Shown here: in pieces, positions 17,581 to 26,547 of the stretch
Numbering within the stretch: the first letter of the stretch is position 1
Layout: every line of letters starts with the position of its first letter
DNA from: Streptomyces lienomycini
Lineage (GTDB): Bacteria > Actinomycetota > Actinomycetes > Streptomycetales > Streptomycetaceae
Reading direction: 5' to 3'
DNA: 64,000 nt
Assembly: GCF_027947595.1 (NCBI RefSeq)
Contig: NZ_CP116257.1
Coordinates: forward strand, 4,774,001 to 4,838,000
Translations under genes and position numbers: made by a program
Notes under the pieces: generated by a model
What the model saw: the letters and a program-made list of their open reading frames with translations, nothing else
Told to the model about the DNA's origin: nothing
Database searches by the model: none

Positions 17581-18233
17581 ACCCGACCGCCCCCGCCGTC
17601 CGGGTGCTGCTCTGCGACGACCACGCCGTCGTCCGGGCCGGCCTGCGCGCGCTGCTGTCCAGCACCGAGGGCATCGAGGTCGTCGGCGAGGCCGACAGCG
17701 GTGAGGACGCTCTCGCCATGGTCGCGGGCCTGCGTCCGGACGTGGTGCTCATGGATCTGCAACTGGGCAGGGGGATGGACGGCGTCGCCACCACCCGCCG
17801 GCTGACCTCCGCCGGCGACGCGTCCGGGTCCGGCCCCGCGCCGCGGGTGCTGGTCCTCACCATGTTCGACACCGATGCCGACATCGCCCGCGCGGTCGCC
17901 GCGGGCGCGACCGGCTACCTCCTCAAGGCCGAGCGGCCGGAACGGCTGTTCGCGGCGATCCGCGATGCCGCGGCCGGCCGCACCGTGCTGTCGGGCTCGG
18001 TCGCCGACCGGGTCGTCTCCCGCCTGCACGCCCCCGGGCCCGCACTCACCGCCCGTGAACGCGACGTTCTCGCCCTGCTCGGCCAGGGCCTCGGCAACCG
18101 CGAGATCGCCCGGTCGCTGTTCCTGAGCGAGGCCACGGTCAAGACCCACCTCGGCCGTGTCTACGCCAAGCTCGGCGTCCGCACCCGGACAGCGGCGGTC
18201 GCCGCCGCGACCCGCCACCGTCTACTGCCGTGA
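17577..18233 (+). CDS. NarL/FixJ-family response regulator
   Basis: The 218-residue product has an N-terminal receiver: acidic pair in VRVLLCDDHAVVRAGL, phosphoacceptor Asp in DVVLMDLQLG, and conserved Thr/Lys in VLTMFDTDADI and GYLLKAERPE. The C-terminal LuxR helix-turn-helix is LTARERDVLALLGQGLGNRE followed by LFLSEATVKTHL. The GTG start overlaps the kinase stop. Target genes are unknown; no obvious transporter or effector gene follows in the same direction. Confidence 0.92.
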   Translation: MNPTAPAVRVLLCDDHAVVRAGLRALLSSTEGIEVVGEADSGEDALAMVAGLRPDVVLMDLQLGRGMDGVATTRRLTSAGDASGSGPAPRVLVLTMFDTDADIARAVAAGATGYLLKAERPERLFAAIRDAAAGRTVLSGSVADRVVSRLHAPGPALTARERDVLALLGQGLGNREIARSLFLSEATVKTHLGRVYAKLGVRTRTAAVAAATRHRLLP

Positions 18234-18254
18234 CACCCGTCGGCGCGTCGTCAC

Positions 18255-18292
18255 GCGGACCGGGCGGGAGCGACCACGCCGCCCCGGTCCGC
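18255..18292. terminator. Bidirectional terminator hairpin
   Basis: GCGGACCGGGCGG (18255-18267) pairs with CCGCCCCGGTCCGC (18279-18292) with one bulged base and an 11-base loop. It lies between the convergent response regulator and metallo-hydrolase genes. Confidence 0.7.
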
Positions 18293-18311
18293 CCGGCCCC
18301 GGCCGGACGCT

Positions 18312-19601
18312 TCAGACCTCTCCGGTCGCGGCGTGCACCCAGCCGGCGGACACGCGGAAGTTCACCTGGGCCATCAGCGAGGGTTCGGCCCCGGCCCGCG
18401 CCTCCAACACCTCGCGGTAGCAGGCCCGGGCGTCCTCGTCGGACCGGTCGGCGAGGAAGGCCCACTCGGCGACGTGGCAGGCCAGCCTCAGGTCGGTGGC
18501 GGACAGGGTTCGGGCCCGCTCCACCAGCGCCGCCACTCCCCCGGCCAGTCGCGCCACCTCGGCGGCCTGTGCGTCCTGGGAGGCGGGCAGCAGGTGTGAG
18601 GGGTAGCCGTCCCACCAACCCGAGTACCTGCGGATGACGTTGCGGCAGATGAACTCCGGTTTGTCGTAGAGGGCGGGCAGCCGCGGGTGGTGGCGCAGTT
18701 GTTCCGGGATCTCCAGGGTGGCCACGATCTCGTCGGGCAGGACGCCGTTGTTGAGCCCGGTCAGGGCGTGCTCGACGATGATCCGCAAGTAGCGTGCGAG
18801 TGAGGTGAGTTCGTCGGCGACGGCGTCCGTTCCGGTGGCCGGGTCGCCGTGGCCGGTGATGATCACCGAGGGGCTCAGTGACGCCATCTCCTCGGCCGCC
18901 TCGGCCCATTCCTCGGCGTAGCGCTGGACCTTCTTGGGGTTGCCGGCGTTGGGCAGGTAGCCGGTGACCAGGTCGCCGGCCGCGATGACGCGTCGCTCGG
19001 GGGCCCATACCCAGGCGGCGTCGTCGGTCTCGCCCTTGCCGTGGCGGACGACGAACCGCTCACCGCCGATCGTCAGCTCCAGACGGTCGTCGAACAGGCG
19101 GGTGGGCCAGACGAAGTCCTCACGGGCGTCCGGCCACGCCTTTCCGTCCGCGCCGGGCCGCTGGCCGTTGACGCGTGCGTTCAGGCCCGCCGTCTTCATG
19201 TAGCGGTCGAAGTGGGTCGGCAGGGCGCGGTGCGCGACGATCTCCGGCCGCTCCCCCGCTTCGAGGAACGCCCACAGACCGAAGGCGTGGTCGCTGTGCC
19301 CGTGGGTGTAGACCACGGTGTGCAGCGGCTTGTCGCTGACCGAGCGCACCGCTTTCAAAAGCGCGGGTCCGTCACCGGCACACCCGCAGTCGACGAGGAG
19401 GAGCCCGTCGTCCGTCTCGAACAGGCCGACGTTGACCATGCCGGGCTGGATGAACCAGGTGCGCGGCGCGACGTCGACGACACGGGGCTCGAACCCCGAT
19501 CCCTGGGTGCGGTCGAAGATGCGCCGTCCCTGCTCGGGGTTGAAGAGTCCGAAGGCGGCACGGGCCGCGGACTGCTGGTTCTCGGGGAAGGTGGGAGTCA
19601 T
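18312..19601 (-). CDS. Alkyl-sulfatase-like metallo-beta-lactamase-fold hydrolase
   Basis: The 429-residue product has the zinc site THGHSDHAFGLWAF (HxHxDH) about residue 100, followed by AHRALPTHFDRYM and later DLVTGYLPNAGNPKKVQRYA and IITGHGDPATG. Together with QGSGFEPRVVDVAPRTWF these match the BDS1/SdsA1 alkyl sulfatase group. It has the dimerisation helices (SGWWDGYPSHLLPA) but lacks the C-terminal SCP2-like domain of full SdsA enzymes. No signal peptide is seen, so it appears cytosolic. A divergent TetR gene with an intervening palindrome suggests substrate-induced expression. Confidence 0.82.
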   Translation of the reverse strand: MTPTFPENQQSAARAAFGLFNPEQGRRIFDRTQGSGFEPRVVDVAPRTWFIQPGMVNVGLFETDDGLLLVDCGCAGDGPALLKAVRSVSDKPLHTVVYTHGHSDHAFGLWAFLEAGERPEIVAHRALPTHFDRYMKTAGLNARVNGQRPGADGKAWPDAREDFVWPTRLFDDRLELTIGGERFVVRHGKGETDDAAWVWAPERRVIAAGDLVTGYLPNAGNPKKVQRYAEEWAEAAEEMASLSPSVIITGHGDPATGTDAVADELTSLARYLRIIVEHALTGLNNGVLPDEIVATLEIPEQLRHHPRLPALYDKPEFICRNVIRRYSGWWDGYPSHLLPASQDAQAAEVARLAGGVAALVERARTLSATDLRLACHVAEWAFLADRSDEDARACYREVLEARAGAEPSLMAQVNFRVSAGWVHAATGEV

Positions 19602-19653
19602 GCGGACGTCCGATCACGAGGAGTGGAACCTTGTCGTGCCGAGCGGACACGAC

Positions 19654-19673
19654 GTTAAGGCGACCGCCTTAAC
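19654..19673. promoter_or_regulatory. Palindromic operator between hydrolase and TetR genes
   Basis: GTTAAGGCGACCGCCTTAAC is a perfect 9-bp inverted repeat around a 2-bp centre. It sits midway in the 110-bp divergent gap, 52 bases from the hydrolase start and 38 from the tetR start, the expected place for the TetR protein to bind. Confidence 0.75.
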
Positions 19674-19711
19674 ATGGTCAACCGAGCAGTCCCACTCACT
19701 GGAGGAAGCTT

Positions 19712-20341
19712 GTGGACGAGGGCAGATCGAGCACCCGCTCCCGACTCATCGACGTCGCCGAGCGCCTCTTCGCCGAGCGCGGGATCGACGCCGTCTCGCT
19801 GCGGACCGTGGGCGCCGAGGCCGGGCAGCGCAACAAGTCCGCGGCGCAGTACCACTTCGGCTCGCGACAGGGCCTGCTCGACGCCATCGTGGCCGCGAGG
19901 TCGGCGCCGGTGGACGCGCACCGGACCGCGCTCCTGGCACAGGCATGCGAGGCCGCGGACCCACCGGACCTGCGGAGCCTGGTCACCCTGCTCGTCCAGC
20001 CGCTGGCCGAGAGCATCGGGACGGGCGGGGGCAGCGCGTACTACCTGCGGTTCCTGGCCCAGGCCGCCGACGAACCGTCCGTGCGCGCGGCCTGGCGCGA
20101 CACCTACGCCACTCCGACCACGGTCCGCGCCGTGCACGACGGGATCCGGTCCCGCCTCGCCGACCTGCCGCACGACGTCCTCGAACGGCGTCTGGAGTGG
20201 TCCGCGTTGGTCACCGTGCGCCTGCTCGCCGAGCACGAGCGCCGCCACCATGCGGGAGAGACGGCGCCCGGGGAGCGGGCCCGGACGGTACGCGAGGTGG
20301 TGGAGATGCAGGTCGCCCTCCTCCGGTGCCCGGCCGTGTGA
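19712..20341 (+). CDS. TetR-family transcriptional regulator
   Basis: The 209-residue product has the helix-turn-helix VSLRTVGAEAGQRNKSAAQY around residues 30-50, followed by HFGSRQGLLDAI. The C-terminal domain is a general ligand domain. GTG 19712 is preceded by GGAGGA. It is divergent from the alkyl-sulfatase-like gene and probably represses both through the GTTAAGGCG palindrome. Confidence 0.9.
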   Translation: MDEGRSSTRSRLIDVAERLFAERGIDAVSLRTVGAEAGQRNKSAAQYHFGSRQGLLDAIVAARSAPVDAHRTALLAQACEAADPPDLRSLVTLLVQPLAESIGTGGGSAYYLRFLAQAADEPSVRAAWRDTYATPTTVRAVHDGIRSRLADLPHDVLERRLEWSALVTVRLLAEHERRHHAGETAPGERARTVREVVEMQVALLRCPAV

Positions 20342-20863
20342 GCCACGGTCGCCCGCCGGCCCGACGCCCACCGTCCTCGACGCCCGGCGGGCCGAGCGGA
20401 CGGCCCGCGTCACACCGGCTCGGGGCGGCCGCGGTGCCCGGTCACCGCGACTCGCCGCGAGACCGGGGCACGCCCAGGGCGTCTTCGCGCGTGATCCGAC
20501 CACATCACCGGCGAACTCGCCGAACCGGTCGAGAACCTGATCCGCAGAGGGGCGGGGTGGATCGAAGTGGTGGCTACGCGGGATTCCCGTGGTGGGCCGG
20601 AGCCTCAGCGGCGTCGAGGGCATCTTGTCGGCGGTGGGTCCTCCCGAGCAAGGTGGCCACGCGATCGTGCCGCGACGACCACCGGCCCTACGCCGCACCG
20701 ATCCGGCGCCGCGTCGCCGCAGTCCCGGCGCCCAGCGGCCCCGGAAGCGCGCCCCGGAAGCGGGGGCTCACGGGCTCGCCTCCGGTCGCCGCCCTCCGCG
20801 GCCGGCAGCAGGGTGGAGGCGGGGCACCCGGAGCCCACTGCACCGAAGAGCAAGGAGCGATCC
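20342..20863. other. 522-bp region without a supported gene
   Basis: Between the tetR stop and the first aldo/keto reductase no reading frame has convincing start, ribosome site or codon bias. The frame of the downstream reductase stays open through part of it (from about 20567), but the encoded residues are Arg/Pro/Ser-rich. A segment near 20500-20560 reads HITGELAEPVENLIRRGAG in one frame and could be a gene remnant, though I cannot match it to a family. Confidence 0.5.
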
Positions 20864-21862
20864 ATGCGGTACCGCACACTCGGCAGCTCGGACCTGGAGG
20901 TCTCGGAGATCTCGCTGGGGTCCTGGCTCACGTACTCGGGGGGCGTCGAGGCCGACAGGACCCGTGCCTGCACCGAGGCGGCCTTCGACGCGGGCATCAA
21001 CTTCTTCGACACCGCCAACGTCTACGGGCAGGGCGCCGCCGAGACGGCCTGGGGCGACATCCTCTCCGCCCACCCCCGCGACTCGTACATCCTGGCCACC
21101 AAGGTGTGGGGCCGGATGTCCGACGCCCCGGAGGACCAGGGGCTGTCCCCGCAGCAGATCGCCCAGCAGATCGACGCCTCCCTCGCCCGCCTCCGGACCG
21201 ACCACGTGGACCTGTACCAGGCGCACCGTTTCGACCCCGCCGTGCCGGTCGAGGACACCATCGAGGCGTTCCAGAGAGTCGTCGATCAGGGCAAGGCCCG
21301 CTACCTCGGCTTCAGCGAGTGGACCCCCGAGCAGATCCGGGCCGGCATCGACATCGCCGGCCCCGGACTCTTCGTCGCCTCCCAACCGCAGTACTCCATG
21401 CTGTGGCAGGCCCCCGAGGCCGAGGTCTTCGGCCTGTGCGCCGCCAACGGCATCTCCCAGATCGTCTGGTCCCCGCTCGCCCAGGGCGTGCTCACCGGCA
21501 AGTACAAGCCCGGGCAGCCCGTCCCCGAGGGCAGCAGGTTCGCCTCCGCCGACATGGCCGTCTCCCAGGACCTCGTCTACAGCGACACGACCCTCGAGGC
21601 GGTCCAGCGTCTCGTCCCGATCGCCGAACAGGCCGGGATGAGCCTGCCCACCCTGGCCCTCGCCTGGATTCTGCGCCGCGGCGAGGTCGCCTCCGCCATC
21701 ACCGGCGCGTCCCGCCCCGAGCAGGTCCACTCCAACGCCGCGGCCTCCGGCATCCATCTGCCCGACGACCTGCTGGCCGCCGTCGACCAGGCTCTCGGCG
21801 ACGCCCCCGTCACGGAACCGGTCCTCGCCCCCGGGGCCCAGAGCGGCATCACACACCGCTGA
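20864..21862 (+). CDS. Aldo/keto reductase, Kv-beta / YghZ-like group
   Basis: NADPH-dependent TIM-barrel oxidoreductase of 332 residues. Catalytic residues: Asp in INFFDTANVYGQG, Tyr in the same block, Lys in YILATKVWG and His in VDLYQAHRFD. The C-terminal cofactor site is AITGASRPEQVHSNAAA. Start ATG 20864 follows AAGGAG. A second reductase lies 54 bases downstream; both likely share a transcript. The substrate is likely an aldehyde or ketone, not predictable. Confidence 0.9.
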   Translation: MRYRTLGSSDLEVSEISLGSWLTYSGGVEADRTRACTEAAFDAGINFFDTANVYGQGAAETAWGDILSAHPRDSYILATKVWGRMSDAPEDQGLSPQQIAQQIDASLARLRTDHVDLYQAHRFDPAVPVEDTIEAFQRVVDQGKARYLGFSEWTPEQIRAGIDIAGPGLFVASQPQYSMLWQAPEAEVFGLCAANGISQIVWSPLAQGVLTGKYKPGQPVPEGSRFASADMAVSQDLVYSDTTLEAVQRLVPIAEQAGMSLPTLALAWILRRGEVASAITGASRPEQVHSNAAASGIHLPDDLLAAVDQALGDAPVTEPVLAPGAQSGITHR

Positions 21863-21916
21863 CCCACGACAGTCCCGCGGCCGGCTCACCCGTACGGAGT
21901 AAAGAGGTTCAGCCCC

Positions 21917-22777
21917 ATGACCGCACCCGTCCCCCAGGTCACCCTCAACAACAACGTCAGGATGCCGATCCTCGGCTTCGGCGTCTTCCAGGTCCCCGAG
22001 GACCAGACTCAGCAGGCGGTCGAAGCCGCGCTCGAAACCGGCTACCGCCTCCTCGACACCGCGGCCGCCTACGAGAACGAACGCGCCGTCGGCCGGGCCA
22101 TCGCCGCCGCCGGCATCCCCCGCGACGAACTGTTCGTCACCACCAAGCTGTGGATCCAGGACTACGGCCAGGACAGCGCCGAGCGCGCGTTCGACCGCTC
22201 GCTGGACAGACTGGCCCTCGATCACCTCGACCTGTACCTGCTCCACCAGCCCTTCGGCGACTACTACAGTGCCTGGCGGGCGCTGGAACGGCTCAACCGG
22301 GACGGCCGCACCCGGGCCATCGGGGTCAGCAACTTCTACCCGGACCGGCTCGCCGACCTCATCGCCCACAACGAGACCGTGCCCGCGGTCAACCAGATCG
22401 AGACCCACGTCTTCTTCCAGCGCACCGACGACCAGCGGTTCATGCGCGAGCACGGCGTCCAGCACGAGTCCTGGGGCCCGCTCGCCGAAGGCGGCCAGGG
22501 ATTCTTCGAGAACCCCGTCCTGGTCGACGTCGCCCGCACCCATGACAAGTCCGTCGCTCAGATCGCCCTGCGCTGGCTGACCCAGCGCGGCATCGTCGCC
22601 ATCCCCAAGTCCGTGCGCCCCGAACGCATGGCGGAGAACCTCGCCGTGCTGGACTTCGAGCTCTCCGAGGAGGAGATGTCCCGCATCAGCACCCTGGACA
22701 CCGGCCGGAGCCACATCTTCGACCACCACAACACCGACATGGTCGAATCGCTCGGCGCGACGCGGTTCGACACGTGA
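21917..22777 (+). CDS. Aldo/keto reductase, 2,5-diketo-D-gluconate reductase-like
   Basis: The 286-residue single-domain reductase has [12 protein letters not shown], the tetrad Asp/Tyr in [16 protein letters not shown], Lys in [13 protein letters not shown] and His in [33 protein letters not shown] is the NADPH-binding C-terminus. The first strands match the AKR5 group. It follows the preceding reductase with a purine-rich AAAGAGG ribosome site. The pair may detoxify carbonyl compounds. Confidence 0.92.
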   Translation: MTAPVPQVTLNNNVRMPILGFGVFQVPEDQTQQAVEAALETGYRLLDTAAAYENERAVGRAIAAAGIPRDELFVTTKLWIQDYGQDSAERAFDRSLDRLALDHLDLYLLHQPFGDYYSAWRALERLNRDGRTRAIGVSNFYPDRLADLIAHNETVPAVNQIETHVFFQRTDDQRFMREHGVQHESWGPLAEGGQGFFENPVLVDVARTHDKSVAQIALRWLTQRGIVAIPKSVRPERMAENLAVLDFELSEEEMSRISTLDTGRSHIFDHHNTDMVESLGATRFDT

Positions 22778-22784
22778 CACGCCT

Positions 22785-22805
22785 GCGGGCCGTGGGTCGG
22801 CCCGC
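22785..22805. terminator. Hairpin between convergent genes
   Basis: GCGGGCC (22785-22791) pairs with GGCCCGC (22799-22805) across a 7-base loop. It lies just after the reductase stop and before the convergent M48 peptidase stop. Confidence 0.55.
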
Positions 22806-22818
22806 GGACTGCGAGAGC

Positions 22819-24105
22819 TCAGGCGTCGAGGCTGCCCCGCAGTAGATGCCGGGCCACTTCGCTGCGGGCCGCGGCGAGTTCTGTGGCGATCAGTTCGCTC
22901 CGACGGGGCTGCGGTGTCACCGCGGCAGGCTCGACCCGGCCGGCGAGCAGGCAGGCGCGGCGCAGGTGGGTCGGCGGGTGGGTGGTGTCGACCTGGTGCC
23001 CGCGCCGGGCTCCGACGCGCCGCTGCCGTTCGTACTCGTGCTCGGGGATGGACGACGCGTACGCGGTGAGCGCTTCCCACAGCTCGTCGGCGCGGGCCGC
23101 GGCCTGCTCGGAGGACCTGCGCCCGCGGAGAGCGGCACGGTTGATCTCGGTGCGCAGCCGGAGACCGAGCGACCCGATGATGAGCAACCGGTCCATGAGG
23201 CCGACCGCGGCCTGGGTGGAGGCGGTGCGGGCGGCCAGCCGGTCGGCCAGGTACTCGGCCCGGATTCCGGCACGTGACGTCAACCGGGCGAGCAGTACCA
23301 GCAGCCCCCCGACCAGCATGCGTGGTACCACGTAGAGAGCGTTGACGAGCCCCTCCAACCCGGTCGAGTTCGGCAACGGCTGCAGGAGGTGGTGCCATAC
23401 GGACAGGGTCCGCGACGCGGCGCCGACCACCAGGCCGTTGCGGGTGTCCCCGTTGGCGTAGTGGGCCAGTTCATGTCCGAGCAGCGCGATCCGCTCCTCG
23501 GGCGTGAGGACCTCCCACAGGGGCATGCCCAGCATCAGCAGCCGCCGGTCGCGTAGACCGTACGTCGTGACAGCGGCGTTCAGACTTCCGTCCACCACGA
23601 TGGCGTGCACGCTCCGGGTACCGACCTCCCGTGCCACCTCGTCCACCAGCTCGAACAGTTCGGGCGCATCGCCGCGCAGCAGTACGGGCCGGTCGTCGGG
23701 CAGGCGACGCACCCTCGGAGCGAACGCCCAGGCCAGCACCAGCAGGACCAGTCCCACAACCATCCGGGCGCCACCCCAGCCGTCCACCACGACCCAGACA
23801 CCGCCGACGGCGAACGCGAGGGTGATGCCGTTCACGGCCAGCGCGAGCACGGTGGCCGTCAGCGCCGAGGCGTCACGCCGAGGGCGCGTGTCCCGCCCAC
23901 TCCGCATCTCGGCGACCAACTGCTCGCCATGCCGACGTGCCAAGGCTCGCATGGCCCGGTCGAGACGTCCCGTGTCCGGCTGCGGCCCCCCGGGGTCCAC
24001 GTTCCAGTCGCAGGCGGCACACCAGACGGTGAACCGGCTGTCCCCGCGGATCTCCGTGCCGCATTCCGGGCATGGCTGTGTGGTCTCTTCGGCGATGGCC
24101 GACAT
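22819..24105 (-). CDS. M48-family membrane metallopeptidase with N-terminal zinc ribbon
   Basis: The 428-residue product starts with a zinc ribbon (CPECGTEIRG ... WCAACDW, four Cys). Two membrane spans follow (about 85-135), then the peptidase with EERIALLGHELAHYANGD (HExxH) and the third ligand Glu probably in IRAEYLADRLAA. Two further hydrophobic stretches follow the active site. HtpX/Ste24-like peptidases act at the membrane in protein quality control. Start is ATG 24105 or the adjacent GTG 24108, both behind GGGAGGGG. Upstream lie two strong dyads that may be regulatory. Confidence 0.87.
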   Translation of the reverse strand: MSAIAEETTQPCPECGTEIRGDSRFTVWCAACDWNVDPGGPQPDTGRLDRAMRALARRHGEQLVAEMRSGRDTRPRRDASALTATVLALAVNGITLAFAVGGVWVVVDGWGGARMVVGLVLLVLAWAFAPRVRRLPDDRPVLLRGDAPELFELVDEVAREVGTRSVHAIVVDGSLNAAVTTYGLRDRRLLMLGMPLWEVLTPEERIALLGHELAHYANGDTRNGLVVGAASRTLSVWHHLLQPLPNSTGLEGLVNALYVVPRMLVGGLLVLLARLTSRAGIRAEYLADRLAARTASTQAAVGLMDRLLIIGSLGLRLRTEINRAALRGRRSSEQAAARADELWEALTAYASSIPEHEYERQRRVGARRGHQVDTTHPPTHLRRACLLAGRVEPAAVTPQPRRSELIATELAAARSEVARHLLRGSLDA

Positions 24106-24130
24106 CACGTGTGTTCCCCTCCCGCAGGCC

Positions 24131-24150
24131 CTGCCTGCCGATACAGGCAG
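24131..24150. promoter_or_regulatory. Inverted repeat near the M48 start
   Basis: CTGCCTG-CCGATA-CAGGCAG, 7-bp arms with a 6-base loop, ends 26 bases upstream of the peptidase start. It could form a hairpin in the leader RNA or be an operator. Confidence 0.45.
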
Positions 24151-24174
24151 ATCCGATCACACGACGTCATCACA

Positions 24175-24195
24175 GTGAAGGCACAGTGCCTTCAC
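24175..24195. promoter_or_regulatory. 21-bp palindrome
   Basis: Arms GTGAAGGCAC and GTGCCTTCAC flank a single central base, a perfect 10-bp dyad. It lies 70-90 bases upstream of the peptidase gene and over 250 bases before dhaK. This is a strong candidate operator with no adjacent regulator gene. Confidence 0.6.
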
Positions 24196-24448
24196 GGGAC
24201 CGGACCGTGATCCCGCCGTCATAGTCCGCGGCGGACGGCGCGGCACACGGCGTCGACCGGGCGGTTCCCGACGGGCGGGGGCACGCCCGTGCCGTGCTCG
24301 CGCGTGACCTTCGCTGCCGCAAGGCCGATACTGCCGACAGCAGGGATCCCGACCAAGCCGCACCCCACCGTCCGGCCGACCTGACGAGCCGTCACCGAAG
24401 TCGGCGGTAGGTCGGCGCCTGGCCCACCAGCCTTCCCAGGAGGTACCC

Positions 24449-25441
24449 ATGAGGATGCTCATCAACGTCCCCGAGACCGTCGTCGCCGACGCGCTGCGCG
24501 GTATGGCGGCCGCACATCCCGAGTTGACCGTGGACGTCGAGAACAGGGTGATCGTGCGGCGGGACGCCCCCGTGGCCGGGGATGTCGCCCTGGTGTCGGG
24601 GGGCGGGTCCGGGCACGAACCGCTGCACGGCGGGTTCGTGGGGCCCGGGATGCTGGCGGCCGCCTGTCCGGGTGAGGTGTTCACCTCGCCGGTGCCCGAC
24701 CAGATGGTACGGGCGGCGGCGGCCGTGGACAGCGGGGCCGGGGTGCTGTTCGTCGTGAAGAACTACACCGGTGACGTGCTCAACTTCGACATGGCCGCCG
24801 AACTGGCCGAGGACGAGGGCATTCGGATCGCGAAGGTGCTGGTCAACGACGACGTGGCGGTGACGGACAGTCTCTACACGGCCGGCCGGCGCGGCACGGG
24901 GGCCACCCTGTTCGTGGAGAAGATCGCCGGTGCCGCGGCGCGGGAGGGCCGCCCGCTGGAGCAGGTGGAGGCGATCGCCCGCCGGGTCAACGAGAGCTCC
25001 CGCAGTTTCGGCGTGGCGCTCAGCGCCGTCACCACTCCGGCCAAGGGCAGCCCAACCTTCGACCTCCCCACCGGTGAGCTGGAACTGGGCATCGGCATCC
25101 ACGGGGAGCCGGGCCGGGAGCGGCGGCCGATGATGACGTCGGGCGAGATCGCCGAGGCGGCCGTGGACGCCGTCCTGACCGACCTCGCCCCGAGCAGCCC
25201 CGTCCTCGTCCTGGTCAACGGCATGGGCGCGACGCCGCTGCTGGAGCTGTACGGCTTCAACGCCGAGGTGCAGCGTGTCCTCGGCGAGCGGGGTGTCGCC
25301 GTGGCCCGCACTCTCGTCGGGAACTACGTCACCTCGCTGGACATGGCCGGTGCCTCGGTCACCCTGTGCGAGATCGACGAGGAACTGCTCGGTCTGTGGG
25401 ACGCGCCGGTCAGTACGCCGGGTCTGCGATGGGGCATGTGA
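24449..25441 (+). CDS. dhaK: Dihydroxyacetone kinase subunit DhaK
   Basis: Substrate-binding subunit of the PTS-dependent dihydroxyacetone kinase, 330 residues. DVALVSGGGSGHEPLHGGFV holds the substrate loop with its His, and LELGIGIHGEPGRERRPM contains the His that forms a covalent hemiaminal with dihydroxyacetone. FVVKNYTGDVLNFDMA and LVNGMGATPLLELYGF are family blocks. It is the first gene of dhaKLM, preceded by AGGAGGT. Confidence 0.95.
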   Translation: MRMLINVPETVVADALRGMAAAHPELTVDVENRVIVRRDAPVAGDVALVSGGGSGHEPLHGGFVGPGMLAAACPGEVFTSPVPDQMVRAAAAVDSGAGVLFVVKNYTGDVLNFDMAAELAEDEGIRIAKVLVNDDVAVTDSLYTAGRRGTGATLFVEKIAGAAAREGRPLEQVEAIARRVNESSRSFGVALSAVTTPAKGSPTFDLPTGELELGIGIHGEPGRERRPMMTSGEIAEAAVDAVLTDLAPSSPVLVLVNGMGATPLLELYGFNAEVQRVLGERGVAVARTLVGNYVTSLDMAGASVTLCEIDEELLGLWDAPVSTPGLRWGM

Positions 25442-25490
25442 CGGCGGACGGGGCGAGAATCGGGACGTACCTACGAGGCAAGGAGATCAT

Positions 25491-26090
25491 GTGCTCGACG
25501 CCGACTTCGTCCGCCGTTGGATGACGGCGACCGCCGCGCTGGTCGACCGGGAGGCGGAACGGCTCACCGCCCTCGACTCACCCATCGGCGACGCCGACCA
25601 CGGCAGCAATCTTCAGCGCGGATTCACGGCCGTGGCGGCCACGCTGGACAAGGAGGCGCCCGACACCCCCGGCGCCGTCCTGATCCTCGCCGGGCGGCAG
25701 CTCATCTCGACGGTCGGCGGTGCCTCGGGGCCGCTGTACGGGACGCTGCTGCGCCGTACCGGCAAGACGCTCGGGGACTCGGCCGAGGTGGGGGTCGAGC
25801 AGTTGGCCGAGGCGTTGCGGACGGGGGTGGACGCCGTCCGGACACTCGGTGGTGCCGCGCCGGGCGACAAGACGATGATCGACGCCCTGGTGCCCGCCGT
25901 GGACGCCCTGGGCGACTCGTTCGCCGCGGCCCGGACGGCGGCCCTGGAGGGGGCCGAGGCGACCACGCCCATGCAGGCCCGCAAGGGCAGGGCGAGCTAT
26001 CTGGGCGAGCGCAGCATCGGGCACCAGGACCCGGGGGCGACCTCGGCCGCGCTGCTCTTCGAGGCGCTGAAGGAGACGGCCGGTGAGTGA
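25491..26090 (+). CDS. dhaL: Dihydroxyacetone kinase subunit DhaL
   Basis: ADP-bound nucleotide subunit that phosphorylates DhaK-bound dihydroxyacetone and is recharged by DhaM. The 199-residue product has LDSPIGDADHGSNLQRGF, where the Asp residues bind magnesium-ADP. It also has VGGASGPLYGTLLRR, TMIDALVPAVDAL and RKGRASYLGERSIGHQDPGA. GTG 25491 follows AAGGAG; a longer upstream frame has no such support. Confidence 0.94.
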   Translation: MLDADFVRRWMTATAALVDREAERLTALDSPIGDADHGSNLQRGFTAVAATLDKEAPDTPGAVLILAGRQLISTVGGASGPLYGTLLRRTGKTLGDSAEVGVEQLAEALRTGVDAVRTLGGAAPGDKTMIDALVPAVDALGDSFAAARTAALEGAEATTPMQARKGRASYLGERSIGHQDPGATSAALLFEALKETAGE

Positions 26091-26496
26091 CGAGCGACAG
26101 CTGGTGGGGATCGTGCTGGTGTCCCACAGCCCCGAGGTCGCCGCCTCCGTGGCGGAGCTGGCGAAGGCGCTGTCGGGCGGTGGCGGGGCGGTGCCCGTGG
26201 CCCCGGCCGGCGGCACCGCGTCCGGCGGGTTCGGGACGAGTTCCGAACTGGTCGCCGCGGCCGCCGCCTCGGTGGACCGGGGCGCGGGGGTCGCCGTCCT
26301 CACCGACCTCGGCAGCGCGGTCCTCACCGTGAAGGCGCTGCTCGCCGAGGGCGACGAACTCCCGGACCGCACTCGTCTGGTGGACGCGCCCTTCGTCGAG
26401 GGAGCGGTGGCGGCGGTGGTGACGGCCTCGACGGGCGCCGACCTCGCGGCCGTGGAGGCGGCGGCCGGGGAGGCGTACTCCTACCGGAAGACCTGA
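26083..26496 (+). CDS. dhaM: PTS-dependent dihydroxyacetone kinase phosphotransferase subunit DhaM (EIIA domain only)
   Basis: The 137-residue protein has the EIIA-mannose fold. The phosphorylated His is in VGIVLVSHSPEVAASVAELA, and VLTDLGSAVLTVKALL and VDAPFVEGAVAAVV complete the domain. It lacks the HPr and enzyme I-like domains of the E. coli DhaM, so it must accept phosphate from general HPr. It overlaps dhaL by 8 bases, starting at GTG. Confidence 0.9.
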   Translation: MSDERQLVGIVLVSHSPEVAASVAELAKALSGGGGAVPVAPAGGTASGGFGTSSELVAAAAASVDRGAGVAVLTDLGSAVLTVKALLAEGDELPDRTRLVDAPFVEGAVAAVVTASTGADLAAVEAAAGEAYSYRKT

Positions 26497-26547
26497 GCGG
26501 GGTTCCGGCGGCGGTCCGGCCAAGGATCGGGCCGCCGGCCCTCCCGC

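Larger units (their letters stand above)
24109..24448. other. Divergent control region of the M48 peptidase and dhaKLM
   Basis: No gene is supported in these 340 bases. The left part holds two inverted repeats (24131-24150 and 24175-24195) close to the peptidase start. The right part holds the dhaK leader, with AGGAGGT just upstream of its ATG. Confidence 0.6.

Noticed and set aside
19318..22545. 1075-residue + strand frame through tetR and the two aldo/keto reductases
   Set aside because: Its coding-like parts are out of frame with three genes having clear motifs; Arg/Pro-rich shadow.
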